A stretch of DNA of 64,000 nucleotides from Actinocrinis puniceicyclus (GCF_018283645.1 NZ_JAGSXH010000014.1:23903-87902); one strand, 5' to 3'. Positions 8,892 to 18,179 are shown, numbered from the stretch's first letter. Translations and numbers: made by a program. The notes: generated by a model from the letters alone, not told the origin.

Positions 8892-10142
8892 TCAGGAACC
8901 CGAGGTGGGCCACGCGGGCGTGGCGGGCGCCGGCGGGGCGATCGCGCCCGGTTCCACCGCCTTGACCAGCTTGGCGGTCCAGGTCGTGCCGGAACCGCTC
9001 AGCGTGGCCTGGAACTCCGGTTGCAGCAGCGCGTGGTCCGCGGCGCGCACCGTGTACTGTCCCGCCACGCCCTGGAAGCTCCAGCCCTCCAGCGCCGCGA
9101 TCTGCTTGGCGACGTTCGCCGGGTCGGTCTGGACGGCGTGCGCGAACATCTGCGCGGCGATGAAACCGTCCGGGGTGAACAGGTCCACCGTCCCGCCGGC
9201 CTTCTGCACGCTCGCCGTCATCGCGGCCTCGACCGGGTTGTTCCCGCCGGCGCCGGTGAAGTAGTGCGCCAAGAACTGGATCTTCGAGCCCGCGGGGCCG
9301 GTGGCAGGGTACGTCGCCGTGTTCGCCAGGCCGGTGACCACGTGTGTCGCCGAGAGCACGCCCTGCTGGTCGAGCGCGGTCCACAGCTGCGTGGCGTTGG
9401 TGCCCGCCCAGGCGACGAACAGCAGGTCCGGCCTGGCCGCGAGGATCTGCTGCGTGAACGGGGTGAAGTCGGTCGCGGTCGGCGGCACCAGGACGCTGGA
9501 GACGCTCGCGCCCTTCGCGCCGAGCACCGCCTTCACCCCGGCCGCGTTCGCGGTGCCGAACTCGCTGTTCTGCGCGAGCACCACGACTCGCTTGCCGGCC
9601 AGGTCGCCGACGAAGGTCCCGGCGGTGGCGATGTCCTGGTACGACTCGCGGCCGGAGCGGAAGGTGTAGCGGTTGAGCGCGTCGAGCTTGTCGGTCGCCG
9701 CGGGCCCGGCGATGAACAGCACCTTGTTCTGCGCGGCCACCGCGGCGACCTGGAGCGCGATCGCCGAGTCCACCGAGCCGCCGATCATGGTGACGCCCTG
9801 GCCGATCAGGTCTTTGGCCTCCGCGACCGCGGTGGTCGGGTTGTCCGCGTCGTCCTCGACCACCAGGTCGATCTTGTGCCCGGCGATCGCGCCGGTGCCG
9901 TGCGTGACATAGGCGAGTCCGGCGTTGAGTCCCGCCAGATACTCGGTGCCATAGGGCGCGTAGGGTCCGGACTTCGCGGTGATGATGCCGATCTTGAGCT
10001 CGGCTCCCGCGGTCGTGCCGCCGCCGCTGCCGTTACCGCTGCCGGAGGCTGCCGAGGTGGGCGAGGCACAGCCCGCGGCCGCGGCGGCCAGGGCGGCGCA
10101 GGCCAGACCCGCGCCGAGGCGGCGAGGGGAAAAAGAGCGCAT
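8892..10142 (-). CDS. substrate-binding lipoprotein of branched-chain-type ABC importer
   Basis: A 416-residue periplasmic-binding-protein fold I lipoprotein (LivK/peripla_BP_6 type). The signal peptide ends in the lipobox AAAGC with Cys25 as the lipidated residue, followed by a Ser/Gly-rich spacer. The mature domain begins with LKIGIITAKSGPYAPYG, typical of this family. It is the first gene of the operon and faces the CoA-transferase genes across a 300-bp divergent region. The ligand is unknown; the context suggests a short hydroxy acid, an oligomer or another ester (inference). Confidence 0.85.
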   Translation of the reverse strand: MRSFSPRRLGAGLACAALAAAAAGCASPTSAASGSGNGSGGGTTAGAELKIGIITAKSGPYAPYGTEYLAGLNAGLAYVTHGTGAIAGHKIDLVVEDDADNPTTAVAEAKDLIGQGVTMIGGSVDSAIALQVAAVAAQNKVLFIAGPAATDKLDALNRYTFRSGRESYQDIATAGTFVGDLAGKRVVVLAQNSEFGTANAAGVKAVLGAKGASVSSVLVPPTATDFTPFTQQILAARPDLLFVAWAGTNATQLWTALDQQGVLSATHVVTGLANTATYPATGPAGSKIQFLAHYFTGAGGNNPVEAAMTASVQKAGGTVDLFTPDGFIAAQMFAHAVQTDPANVAKQIAALEGWSFQGVAGQYTVRAADHALLQPEFQATLSGSGTTWTAKLVKAVEPGAIAPPAPATPAWPTSGS

Positions 10143-10442
10143 CGTTGCTGCTCCTTCGAGAGGACGGACGGTCTGGGTGCGCTGTGAGCCGTGAGCCGTT
10201 TCAGTGCGCTGCGGGAACCCTAGGAACTGCGGCGATCGGCACCCATGGAGTGCGCCGCCATACTCGCGGCGGTGCGCATGTGCGGGTCCGCCATCCGTTC
10301 GGCCGATGACCGGCCCGAGACTCGCCGAAGACAGTTCGCTGGTTAAAGTCGACGGTGGTACGTGGTTCTTCGAACCGTGAAGTCACGCAGCGGCTTCGCC
10401 GTCAACGAGGATTGGGCCGCTGACAATTTAGGGATGGGCTCG
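10143..10442. promoter_or_regulatory. divergent intergenic region between ABC importer operon and CoA-transferase genes
   Basis: This 300-bp non-coding stretch must carry promoters for both directions. A short inverted repeat, ggttc-ttc-gaacc at 10364-10376, lies about 70 bp before scoA and could be an operator. The frame of scoA is open upstream from 10362, but the coding similarity begins at 10443. I see no convincing sigma-70 hexamers. Confidence 0.4.
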
Positions 10443-11267
10443 ATGGACAAGGTGGTCATCGCGGCGCGGGCCGTGGCCGACATTGCGGACGGGGCGAGCA
10501 TCGCCGTGGGGGGCTTCGGCCTGTGCGGTATCCCGTCCACCCTGATCGCCGCCCTGCTGACGCAGGGCGCGACGGATCTGCGGGTGGTGTCGAACAACTG
10601 CGGGGTGGACGGCTGGGGGCTGGGCCTGCTGCTGGAGGCGGGCCGCATCTCCCGGATGACCAGTTCCTATGTCGGGGAGAACAAGGAGTTCGCGCGGCAG
10701 TACCTCTCCGGCGAACTGGAGGTGGAGCTCACGCCGCAGGGCACGCTTGCGGAGCGGCTGCGCGCGGGCGGCGCGGGCATCCCGGCGTTCTACACGGCGA
10801 CCGGGGTCGGCACGCAGGTGGCGGAGGGGGGTCTGCCGTGGCGGTATGGGCCGGACGGCGCGGTCCGGGTCGCCTCGCCTGCCAAGGAGGTGCGCAGCTT
10901 CGGCGGCCGCGAGTACATCCTGGAGCAGGCCATCACCACCGACTTCGCGCTGGTGCGCGCGGCGGTCGCGGACCGGCACGGGAACGCGGTGTTCAACGGC
11001 TCGGCGATGAACTTCAACCCGCTCGCGGCCATGGCGGGGCGCATCTGTGTGCTGGAGGCCGAGCGGATCGTCGAGCCCGGGCAGATCGCCGCGGCGAGCG
11101 TGCAACTGCCCGGCGTGCACGTGCACCGGGTGGTGGCGGCGACCGTGACCGAGAAGCGGATCGAGCGGCGCACCGTACGGCCGCGGCCCGCCGCCGCGCC
11201 AGCCATGACCGCCGGCACCGCCGGCACCGCCGAGCCGAACGCCGCTACGACCACGGACGGGAACTGA
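10443..11267 (+). CDS. scoA: 3-oxoacid CoA-transferase subunit A
   Basis: The alpha subunit of succinyl-CoA:3-oxoacid CoA-transferase, which moves CoA from succinyl-CoA to acetoacetate. The family signature [13 protein letters not shown] lies near the N-terminus, and [15 protein letters not shown] and [18 protein letters not shown] follow. The length of 274 residues is slightly above the usual 230-235 because of an Ala/Thr-rich C-terminal tail. I chose the ATG at 10443, preceded by aggg; an ATG at 10434 is an alternative. The beta subunit gene begins one base after its stop. Confidence 0.9.
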   Translation: MDKVVIAARAVADIADGASIAVGGFGLCGIPSTLIAALLTQGATDLRVVSNNCGVDGWGLGLLLEAGRISRMTSSYVGENKEFARQYLSGELEVELTPQGTLAERLRAGGAGIPAFYTATGVGTQVAEGGLPWRYGPDGAVRVASPAKEVRSFGGREYILEQAITTDFALVRAAVADRHGNAVFNGSAMNFNPLAAMAGRICVLEAERIVEPGQIAAASVQLPGVHVHRVVAATVTEKRIERRTVRPRPAAAPAMTAGTAGTAEPNAATTTDGN

Positions 11268-11268
11268 C

Positions 11269-11931
11269 ATGCCCCTCGACCGCAACCAGATGGCCGCCCG
11301 CGCCGCGCTCGAACTGCGCGACGGCCAGTACGTGAACCTCGGCATCGGGCTGCCGACCCTCATCCCGAACTATGTGCCGGAAGGCGTCACCGTCGTACTC
11401 CAGTCGGAGAACGGCATCCTCGGCACCGGACCGTACCCGTATGCGGGCGAGGAGGACCCGGACCTGATCAACGCGGGCAAGGAGACGGTGACGCTGCTGC
11501 CGGGGGCCTCGCTGTTCGACTCGGCGGCCTCGTTCGCGATGATCCGCGGCGGCAAGATCGACGTCGCCGTGCTCGGCGCGATGCAGGTCAGCGAGCAGGG
11601 CGACCTGGCCAACTGGATGATCCCCGGCAAGATGGTCAAGGGGATGGGCGGGGCGATGGACCTGGTGCACGGGGCGAAGAAGGTGGTCGTCCTGATGGAG
11701 CACGTCGCCCGCGACGGTGGGCACAAGCTGGTCAAGGAGTGCTCGCTGCCGCTGACCGGCAAGCGCGTGGTGAACCGCGTGATCACCGACCTGGCCGTCA
11801 TCGACATCGAAGACGGCGGCCTGACGCTGCGCGAACTGGCGCCCGGCGTGACCGTCGAGCAGGTCGCGGCCGCCACCGGCCCGGCGCTACACGTTCCGGA
11901 CGGCGAAGTGCCCACGATGTCTGTGGCCTGA
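11269..11931 (+). CDS. scoB: 3-oxoacid CoA-transferase subunit B
   Basis: The beta subunit of the same CoA-transferase, 220 residues. The catalytic glutamate sits in the conserved QSENGILG segment, where it forms the glutamyl-CoA thioester in this family. [12 protein letters not shown] and [18 protein letters not shown] are further signatures. It is transcribed with scoA and ends at a strong GC-rich hairpin. Together with bdhA at the left edge it would take 3-hydroxybutyrate to acetoacetyl-CoA. Confidence 0.92.
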   Translation: MPLDRNQMAARAALELRDGQYVNLGIGLPTLIPNYVPEGVTVVLQSENGILGTGPYPYAGEEDPDLINAGKETVTLLPGASLFDSAASFAMIRGGKIDVAVLGAMQVSEQGDLANWMIPGKMVKGMGGAMDLVHGAKKVVVLMEHVARDGGHKLVKECSLPLTGKRVVNRVITDLAVIDIEDGGLTLRELAPGVTVEQVAAATGPALHVPDGEVPTMSVA

Positions 11932-11937
11932 TCCGCG

Positions 11938-11975
11938 GCGCCCGGCCCCGCCCGGCCCCGGCCGGGGCCGGGCGC
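11938..11975 (+). terminator. GC-rich hairpin after scoB
   Basis: A perfect 12-bp stem (gcgcccggcccc at 11938-11949 and ggggccgggcgc at 11964-11975) closes a 14-nt loop that is itself self-complementary. It starts 6 bp after the scoB stop. There is no T-run, which is common for actinobacterial terminators. Confidence 0.65.
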
Positions 11976-12060
11976 TGTCAGCTTCGGTGAGACACGATCA
12001 GACGCTCCGCGAGAACGCCGGCGGTGCGCCTTATGCGGCCGCAGGCAAATAGCGCCAAAG

Positions 12061-12104
12061 CGCATTCGGAAATGCCGAACATCGCATTCCCGTAGACTGC
12101 GGCC
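12061..12104 (+). promoter_or_regulatory. possible leaderless promoter of the fic gene
   Basis: TAGACT at 12093-12098 resembles a -10 hexamer and ends 6 bp before the ATG, so the transcript could start at the start codon. Two direct copies of cgcattc (12061-12067 and 12083-12089) are 22 bp apart, about two helix turns, and a TTCGG-aaatg-CCGAA inverted repeat lies between them. No good -35 is visible. Confidence 0.35.
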
Positions 12105-13595
12105 ATGCCCGCGCCGAGTGTGCACTGGAAGCCGATCGAACCGTTGCCCGAGCTCAACGGAGAACTGACGACGCGGCTCGCCGGCGTTGACGCGCTCAAG
12201 TCCGCTTGGGAAGAGCTCCAGGAGACGCTCTCGCCCGGCGAAATCGAAGCGGCGTTGAAACGGCGGCTGCGCCGTCACGCGATCGAGACCGGCATCATCG
12301 AACGGCTCTACGAGATGAGCTGGGGCGTCACCGAGGCGCTGGTCGCCGAAGGACTGACCAGTGAGGTCGCGATGGCCGGCGGCGAAGTCACCGACTCGAC
12401 GCTGGCGATCATCACCGACCAGTTCGAGGGCCTGTCGTACCTCGTCGACTGGGTGCGTGCGGACCAGGATCTGTCGGTCCATTTCGTACGATCACTGCAC
12501 CAGCTCATCGTTCGGCATCAGGAGCATCACGAAGGCAGAGACCAGTTCGGCCGAACGGTGAGCATTGCGCTGAGCCCCGGTCAGTGGAAGGAACAGGGCA
12601 ACCGGATCACGCGGCAGGACGGCGCGGCCATCGAGTTCTGCCCGCCCATGCTCGTCGATGACCAGATGGAACGACTCGTCGAGTTGTACAAGCAGACCGA
12701 GGGCGCTCACCCGGTCATTCGGGCAGCTTGGCTGCACCACCGCTTCATCCAGATCCACCCGTTCGCCGACGGCAATGGACGCGTCGCACGGGCCTTGACC
12801 TTGCTGTCGCTGCAACGCGGCCACTATGCGCCAATCGTGGTGGATCGGCTTCAGCGGACCACCTACATCGAGTCGCTCGACGCGGCCAATGACGGCGACC
12901 TGCGGCCGTTGGTCCGCTTCTTCGCGCACCTTGAAGAAAAGGCGCTGCGTGCCGAGATCCAGACACCCGCACTTCACGCCCAGCCGAGTGGCGCCATCGC
13001 CGTCGCACGCGCATATGCGACGCGTCTTAAGGCGCGCGAGGTAAGCGACTGGGCGCTCAAGGCCGCGCGTGGCGCCGAACTGGCCGATGCTGTGCACCAA
13101 AGGCTCGTCGACTACCTCGGGAAGACCTCTGTCGAACTGGAACAGGTTTATCGTGAGATCGACTCCAGGGCGTCCGGGAGCCTTGATTCCGCCAAGCCAC
13201 CCGCGCAGAAGGCGGCGTATTGGCACGGCCAACTGGTGCACGCGGCGAACCTTGCCGATTTCTTCACGAATCTGACGAACGGATCCTGGTGGGTTCGGCT
13301 GCATCTGAGGGCCCGCGGATTCCTGCTGCGATTCATCGTCGCCGTCCAGAAAGTCGGGCAGGGTGAGACCGGCGTGATGGCGATGACCGTTTTCGGCGAG
13401 GTGCTGAACGCGGGTTCCCCGGCAGAGGGCGGCTCGTCATTGCTGTTCCGAGTCTTCGATCGGCCGAACAACGTGCCGGACAGCATCACCTTCGTCTATA
13501 CCGACGACGTTGAAACGCGGTGGCCGGAGGTCGAACAGCTCATCGAGACCTCGCTCAGCTCGGCGATCAGCGCATTCTCCGAACAGCTGGCCTGA
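12105..13595 (+). CDS. Fic-domain protein, autoinhibited class II architecture
   Basis: A 496-residue cytoplasmic protein of the Fic family, whose members usually transfer AMP from ATP to hydroxyl side chains. The active-site motif HPFADGNGRVAR (residues 218-229) fits HxFx(D/E)GNGRxxR, with His218 as the catalytic base. An N-terminal TDQFEG (104-109) matches the inhibitory (S/T)xxxE(G/N) helix, placing it among class II Fic proteins that keep themselves inactive. About 200 C-terminal residues are unassigned; this class often has a winged helix there. No antitoxin gene is adjacent. It stands alone between scoB and polA; its base composition appears slightly less GC-rich than its neighbours, suggesting accessory origin. 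Confidence 0.85.
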   Translation: MPAPSVHWKPIEPLPELNGELTTRLAGVDALKSAWEELQETLSPGEIEAALKRRLRRHAIETGIIERLYEMSWGVTEALVAEGLTSEVAMAGGEVTDSTLAIITDQFEGLSYLVDWVRADQDLSVHFVRSLHQLIVRHQEHHEGRDQFGRTVSIALSPGQWKEQGNRITRQDGAAIEFCPPMLVDDQMERLVELYKQTEGAHPVIRAAWLHHRFIQIHPFADGNGRVARALTLLSLQRGHYAPIVVDRLQRTTYIESLDAANDGDLRPLVRFFAHLEEKALRAEIQTPALHAQPSGAIAVARAYATRLKAREVSDWALKAARGAELADAVHQRLVDYLGKTSVELEQVYREIDSRASGSLDSAKPPAQKAAYWHGQLVHAANLADFFTNLTNGSWWVRLHLRARGFLLRFIVAVQKVGQGETGVMAMTVFGEVLNAGSPAEGGSSLLFRVFDRPNNVPDSITFVYTDDVETRWPEVEQLIETSLSSAISAFSEQLA

Positions 13596-13648
13596 TTTCG
13601 CGTCCTGCTTCTCAGCGCGTGGAAGGATCGGCAGCCGGCGGAACCGGC

Positions 13649-16447
13649 TCAGTGGACGGCGTCCTGCCAGTCGCGGCCGAAGCCGACCGACACGTCGAGG
13701 GGGACGCGCAACTGGTAGGCGGCCCCCATCTGCTCCCGCACCAGCCGCTCCACGTCTTCGCGCTCCTCGTCGCACACTTCCAGCACCAGTTCGTCGTGCA
13801 CCTGGAGCAGCAGGCGGGATTTGAGCCGGCGCTCCCGCAGCGCGTCGTCGACGCGCAGCATCGCGACCTTGATGATGTCGGCCGCCGAGCCCTGGATCGG
13901 GGCGTTGAGCGCCATCCGCTCGGCCATCTGCCGCAGGTGCGGGTTGGTGGCGGTCAGGTCCGGCAGGAACCGGCGTCGACCGAGGACGGTCTGCGTGTAG
14001 CCGGTCTTGCGTGCCTCGTCCACCACCGCGCGCAGGTAGTCCCGGATGCCGCCGAAGCGGGCGAAGTAGTCCTCCATCATCCGCGTCGCCTCGGCGTTGC
14101 TGACGCCCAGATTCTGCGCGAGGCCGTACGCGGACTGCCCGTAGGCCAGGCCGTAGGAGACCGCCTTGACCTTCCGGCGCAGGTCGGCGGTGACCTGCTT
14201 GGGCGGCACGCCGAACACCCTGGCCGCGACCGAGGAGTGCAGGTCCTCACCCGAATTGAACGCCTCGATCAGGCCCTCGTCGCCGGAAAGGTGCGCCATG
14301 ATGCGCATCTCGATCTGGCTGTAGTCGGCCGTCATCAGCGTGTCGTAGCCGGGGCCGGCGACGAACGCCTTGCGGATGCGCCGCCCCTCCTCGGTACGCA
14401 CCGGGATGTTCTGCAGGTTCGGGTCGACCGAGGACAGCCGGCCGGTGGCGGCGACCATCTGGTTGAAGGTGGTGTGGATGCGGCCGTCGTCGAGCACCGT
14501 CTTGATCAGGCCCTCGACCGTGGTTCGCAGGCGGTTGACGTCACGGTGGCGCAGCAGGATCACCGGCAGTGGGTGGTCGGTCTGGCCGGCCAGCCAGGTG
14601 AGCGCGTCGGCGTCGGTGGTGTACCCGGTCTTGATCTTCTTCGTCTTCGGCAGCTTGAGCTGGTCGAAGAGGATCTCCTGCAGCTGCTTGGGCGAGCCGA
14701 GGTTGAACTGCACGCCGGTGGCCGCGTGCGCCTCTTCGACCGCGTGCTTGACGTCCGCGGCGAAACCGACCTCCAGGTCGGAAAGGTACTCGCGGTCCGC
14801 GGCGATCCCCGCGCGCTCCATCCGCGACAGCAGCAGCACCAGCGGCAGTTCGACGCCGCGCAGCAGGTTCTCGGCGACCTGCGCGGACTCGGCGCGCCGG
14901 TCCAGCTCCTGCTCCAGCTTCGCGGACAGCTCGATCAGGACGGAGGCGGCGCGCATCAGCCCGGTCGGGGCCTCCTCCTGCTCGCCGAGGACGTCGAGCG
15001 CGAGCTGCCCGTCGGGTTGCGGGGCGGTCAGCTCGCGGCCCAGGTACTGGCGCACCAGGTCGGACAGATCCGCCGTGCGCATTCCCGGCTGCACCAGGTA
15101 CGCGGCCAGCGCGGTGTCCCCGCCCAGGCCGGCGAACTCGAAACCGTGCGCGGCGAGGGCGAGGATCGGGCCCTTGGCGTCGTGCAGGATCTTCGGCCTG
15201 GCCGGATCGGCCAGCAGCGCGGCGAACGCGGCCTCGTCGTCCGGGTCGAGGCTGTCGGGGGTGAAGAACGCCGCGTGCGCGTCACCAGCGGCCAGGGCCA
15301 CCGCGGTCAACTGCCCGGCGCCGCGTCCCCAGCGGCCCTCGACCGCGATGCCGAGCGGTTCCGTGCCCGTGGCGTGTGCGGCGATCCACGGGGCCAGTTC
15401 CCCGGTGAGCAGCACGGTGGTGTCCAGATGCGGCTCGTCGGCGCCCGCCGCCTCGGCGGCCGGCCCGGCGGCGTCGAGGCCGAAGACGTCGCCGACGCGA
15501 CCGCGCAGGGCGCGGAACTCCAGCGTGGTGAACAGCTGGTCGACGGCGGCCGGATCGCCCGGGGTGCGCACGAGGTCGGCCGGTTCGAATTCGAGCGGCA
15601 CCCGCCGGTCCAGCTCGGTGAGCAGCCGGTTTGTGCGGACCTGCTCCAGGTGCGCGCGCAGCGCCTCGCCGACCTTGCCCTTGACCTCGTCGACGCGCTC
15701 TACCAGCTGCGCGAGCGAACCGAACTCGCGGATCCACTTGGCGGCGGTCTTCTCCCCGATACCCGGGATCGAGGGCAGGTTGTCGGAGGGGTCGCCGCGC
15801 AGCGCCGCGAAGTCCGGGTACTGCTGCGGGCTCAGCCCGTACTTCTCCTCGACCGCCTCGGGGGTGAAGCGCACCAGATCCGCCACGCCCTTGCGCGGGT
15901 AGAGCACGGTCACCCGGTCGTTCACCAGCTGCAGCGTGTCCCGGTCGCCGCTGACGATGCTGACCTCGAAGCCCTCGCCGGCGGCGCGGTCGGCCAGGGT
16001 CGCGATCAGGTCGTCGGCCTCGGAACCCTCCATGCGGAAGACCGGGACGCGCAGCGCCGCCAGCAGTTCGCTCAGCAGCTCGACCTGGCCGACGAACTGC
16101 GCCGGGGTGGATGCGCGCTGCGCCTTGTACGCCGGGAAGAGCTCGGTGCGCTTGAGCGTCGAACGGGACACGTCGAAGGCCACGGCGAGATGCGTCGGGG
16201 CCTCGTCGCGCACTACGTTGATCAGCATCGAGGTGAAGCCGTAGATCGCGTTGGTGGCCTGGCCGGTGGAGATCGTGAAGTTCTCCGCGGGCAGCGCGTA
16301 GAAGGCTCGATAGGCCATCGAATGTCCGTCGAGCAGCAGCAGCTTGCCGCTCGTGGTGTGCGCCGCGGACGATCCCTCGTGCGCCGCGCCGCCGCGGATC
16401 GCGCCGCTGACGGCTGCGCCCCCTGCCGGTACTCCCGTCTTTTCCAC
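13649..16447 (-). CDS. polA: DNA polymerase I
   Basis: A 932-residue DNA polymerase I for gap filling and Okazaki fragment processing. The N-terminal 5'-3' exonuclease domain (LLLLDGHSMAYRAFYAL; later PGIGEKTAAKW) is intact. The middle 3'-5' exonuclease-like domain lacks the DxE metal ligands (the place reads GIAVEG), so proofreading is presumably lost, as in other actinobacterial enzymes. The polymerase domain has motif A DYSQIEMRI, motif B RRKVKAVSYGLAYG and motif C VHDELVLEV. I chose the GTG at 16447 because AGGA lies 8 nt upstream; the frame is open back to 17005 and an ATG at 16477 lacks a ribosome site. It is divergent from the thioesterase gene. Confidence 0.95.
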   Translation of the reverse strand: MEKTGVPAGGAAVSGAIRGGAAHEGSSAAHTTSGKLLLLDGHSMAYRAFYALPAENFTISTGQATNAIYGFTSMLINVVRDEAPTHLAVAFDVSRSTLKRTELFPAYKAQRASTPAQFVGQVELLSELLAALRVPVFRMEGSEADDLIATLADRAAGEGFEVSIVSGDRDTLQLVNDRVTVLYPRKGVADLVRFTPEAVEEKYGLSPQQYPDFAALRGDPSDNLPSIPGIGEKTAAKWIREFGSLAQLVERVDEVKGKVGEALRAHLEQVRTNRLLTELDRRVPLEFEPADLVRTPGDPAAVDQLFTTLEFRALRGRVGDVFGLDAAGPAAEAAGADEPHLDTTVLLTGELAPWIAAHATGTEPLGIAVEGRWGRGAGQLTAVALAAGDAHAAFFTPDSLDPDDEAAFAALLADPARPKILHDAKGPILALAAHGFEFAGLGGDTALAAYLVQPGMRTADLSDLVRQYLGRELTAPQPDGQLALDVLGEQEEAPTGLMRAASVLIELSAKLEQELDRRAESAQVAENLLRGVELPLVLLLSRMERAGIAADREYLSDLEVGFAADVKHAVEEAHAATGVQFNLGSPKQLQEILFDQLKLPKTKKIKTGYTTDADALTWLAGQTDHPLPVILLRHRDVNRLRTTVEGLIKTVLDDGRIHTTFNQMVAATGRLSSVDPNLQNIPVRTEEGRRIRKAFVAGPGYDTLMTADYSQIEMRIMAHLSGDEGLIEAFNSGEDLHSSVAARVFGVPPKQVTADLRRKVKAVSYGLAYGQSAYGLAQNLGVSNAEATRMMEDYFARFGGIRDYLRAVVDEARKTGYTQTVLGRRRFLPDLTATNPHLRQMAERMALNAPIQGSAADIIKVAMLRVDDALRERRLKSRLLLQVHDELVLEVCDEEREDVERLVREQMGAAYQLRVPLDVSVGFGRDWQDAVH

Positions 16448-16501
16448 GGATGCGATCCTATGCGCTGGGTCCGACATCGACGGGACGACGACGTAGAAAG
16501 G

Positions 16502-16945
16502 ATGGCCCGGCACATGGGCGAGACACAGCTGCCTGACGAGCGGGAGTTCGAGGATCTGATACGGGATGTCTACGCCTCGGGCGGGAGCCTGGGCGAGAAG
16601 CTGGGCATCCGCTTCACCGAGATCTCCGCGCAGCGGCTCGTGGCGACGATGCCGGTGGAGGGAAACACCCAGCCGGCCGGGTTGCTGCACGGCGGCGCGT
16701 CGGCGGCGCTCGCCGAGACGCTGGGCTCCGTGGGCGCCGCGGTGCACGCCGGCCCGGGTTCGTTGGTCCTCGGCGTCGACATCAACGCCACACATCACCG
16801 CTCCGCGCGCTCCGGCCTGGTGACCGGCATCGCGACGCCGCTGTTCCTCGGCCGCTCGATGGCCACCTACGAGATCGTGATCACCGACGAGGCGCAGCGG
16901 CGGATCTGCACCGCCCGGATCAGTTGCCTGATCCGCAAGCCCTGA
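16502..16945 (+). CDS. hotdog-fold thioesterase (PaaI family)
   Basis: A small 147-residue acyl-CoA thioesterase. The PaaI/4HBT pattern is seen in QPAGLLHGGASAALAETLGS, where the HGG segment and the following Glu carry the active site, and in GVDINATHHRSARSG. It probably hydrolyses aryl- or acyl-CoA esters. It is divergent from polA and 54 bp away, an arrangement often seen in Streptomyces. The start is not fixed: ATG 16502 sits directly after agaaagg and ATG 16514 is possible. Confidence 0.85.
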   Translation: MARHMGETQLPDEREFEDLIRDVYASGGSLGEKLGIRFTEISAQRLVATMPVEGNTQPAGLLHGGASAALAETLGSVGAAVHAGPGSLVLGVDINATHHRSARSGLVTGIATPLFLGRSMATYEIVITDEAQRRICTARISCLIRKP

Positions 16946-17014
16946 TCGCCGCGCCCTTCGCGGTGGTTCGCGGCGGTACTGGCGCCAACGTCCGGCCTGT
17001 CGCATGCTGTCACC

Positions 17015-17749
17015 GTGGGAGTATTACGAGACAATAACGGATCAGCACCGAAGCTATATATCGAATTCGAGGACGACGCGGACGCCGACCCGAAGGAGGA
17101 CGGCGCCCGGTCCCCTTCGCCGCCGGGCGAACCCGGCGAAGGGGGGCTGGTGGGCCCGCGCGAGACGATCGAATGGCCGCCCGGAGGGTGGCCCGCCCGG
17201 TCGGCTGCGCCCGGGGGCTTGAGGCTCGTCGTGCTGCCGCCGCGTTACCGCAAGTTCGCCGCCGCCGCGATCGTCGCGGCCGGATTGGCGGCGACGGCGG
17301 GCGGCAACCTGGCCGCCCAAGCCGCGCAGCGGGAGGCCGCGCGCGCGACGGTAACTGTCCTGGACGCCTCTTACGCACCCAGCGAGGACGGCCAGACCCT
17401 CAACCTGCTCGTGGATCTGACGGATCCGAGCGCTCACGCGGTGACGGTCACCCGACTGCAGGCAAGCCAGTCCGGTCTGAAGCTCGACTACTTCGGCGCT
17501 CCGCTCAGCTTGGTGCGCACCGAGCAACTGGAGATCGTCCTCTCGGGTGCATTTGACTGCGCCGCGGGTGACCTGAGCCGGTCGGGCGCGCCCGATGCGG
17601 ACTCGCACCCGGGCGTCTTGCACCTGACCGTGCGCAACGCTCAGGGCAACGAGACGACGATCGATGTACCGCTTCCGGCCAGTGCGCAACTGCCCGGCCG
17701 CTTCGCAGGCGGCCGGGCAGCTAATTGCGCACAGCTGTGGGGCAGCTGA
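17015..17749 (+). CDS. membrane-anchored protein with IEFEDD motif, paralogue 1
   Basis: An unassigned protein of 244 residues starting at GTG. A cytoplasmic N-terminal part of about 75 residues carries the acidic motif YIEFEDD followed by a Pro/Gly-rich stretch, then one hydrophobic segment (about 82-100) and an extracytoplasmic domain of about 140 residues predicted to be beta-rich. Two cysteines (FDC and NCAQLW) are placed like those of the protein at 18347-19090, which shares IEFEDD, the single membrane segment and the pattern VDL-P-VTVT. I recognise no known domain. An anti-sigma-like or secretion-associated role would be a guess. Confidence 0.7.
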   Translation: MGVLRDNNGSAPKLYIEFEDDADADPKEDGARSPSPPGEPGEGGLVGPRETIEWPPGGWPARSAAPGGLRLVVLPPRYRKFAAAAIVAAGLAATAGGNLAAQAAQREAARATVTVLDASYAPSEDGQTLNLLVDLTDPSAHAVTVTRLQASQSGLKLDYFGAPLSLVRTEQLEIVLSGAFDCAAGDLSRSGAPDADSHPGVLHLTVRNAQGNETTIDVPLPASAQLPGRFAGGRAANCAQLWGS

Positions 17750-17789
17750 AGGACGGCGGTCCGATGTCTCGTTCGACTTCGAACTCCCG

Positions 17790-18179
17790 TCAGGCGAGCG
17801 GGTTCCAGTAGTCGCCGGCCATCACGATGTAAACCAGCATCTTGATGGTCTGGCCGTAGTACCCGTCGCCGAAGGGGTTCGTGGCCAGGTAGTTCCACAG
17901 CGTGTCGGTCCATGCCTGCTCGCCCGCGGCCAGGTAGGTCGCCTTCCACGCGCGGTAGGCCGCCTCGACCTTCGCGTCCTTCGTGGACTGAGGCGCTGAG
18001 GGCGTCACGCCTACCTTGTAACTGACATGGGTGGGGAACGCATGCGTGGGCGTGTGCGTGGCCGCCTGGGCCCCGGTTGCCGCGATGCAGGCCGTCGCCG
18101 CGGCCGCCGCGCTCATCGCCGTGATGAGCCGGTGCTGCGCGAGGTATTTCATCGTGCGCGAAGCCATCTGCTCGCTCAT
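17790..18179 (-). CDS. small secreted protein of unknown function
   Basis: A 129-residue protein, with a likely signal peptide (MKYLAQHRLITAM, then an Ala-rich core ending ATGAQAA) and a mature part of about 85 residues containing a Trp- and Tyr-rich C-terminus (AWTDTLWNYL, GDYWNPLA). It has no cysteine in the mature part. ATG 18179, 18167 and 18152 are all possible starts. It lies convergent to the first IEFEDD protein and divergent from the second. No family recognised. Confidence 0.6.
   Translation of the reverse strand: MSEQMASRTMKYLAQHRLITAMSAAAAATACIAATGAQAATHTPTHAFPTHVSYKVGVTPSAPQSTKDAKVEAAYRAWKATYLAAGEQAWTDTLWNYLATNPFGDGYYGQTIKMLVYIVMAGDYWNPLA

Noticed and set aside
13520..16500. Long plus-strand open frame of about 1000 codons opposite polA
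   Set aside because: It is antisense to clear DNA polymerase I coding sequence and its peptide is Arg/Gly/Gln-rich; only its end (16502-16945) is the real thioesterase.
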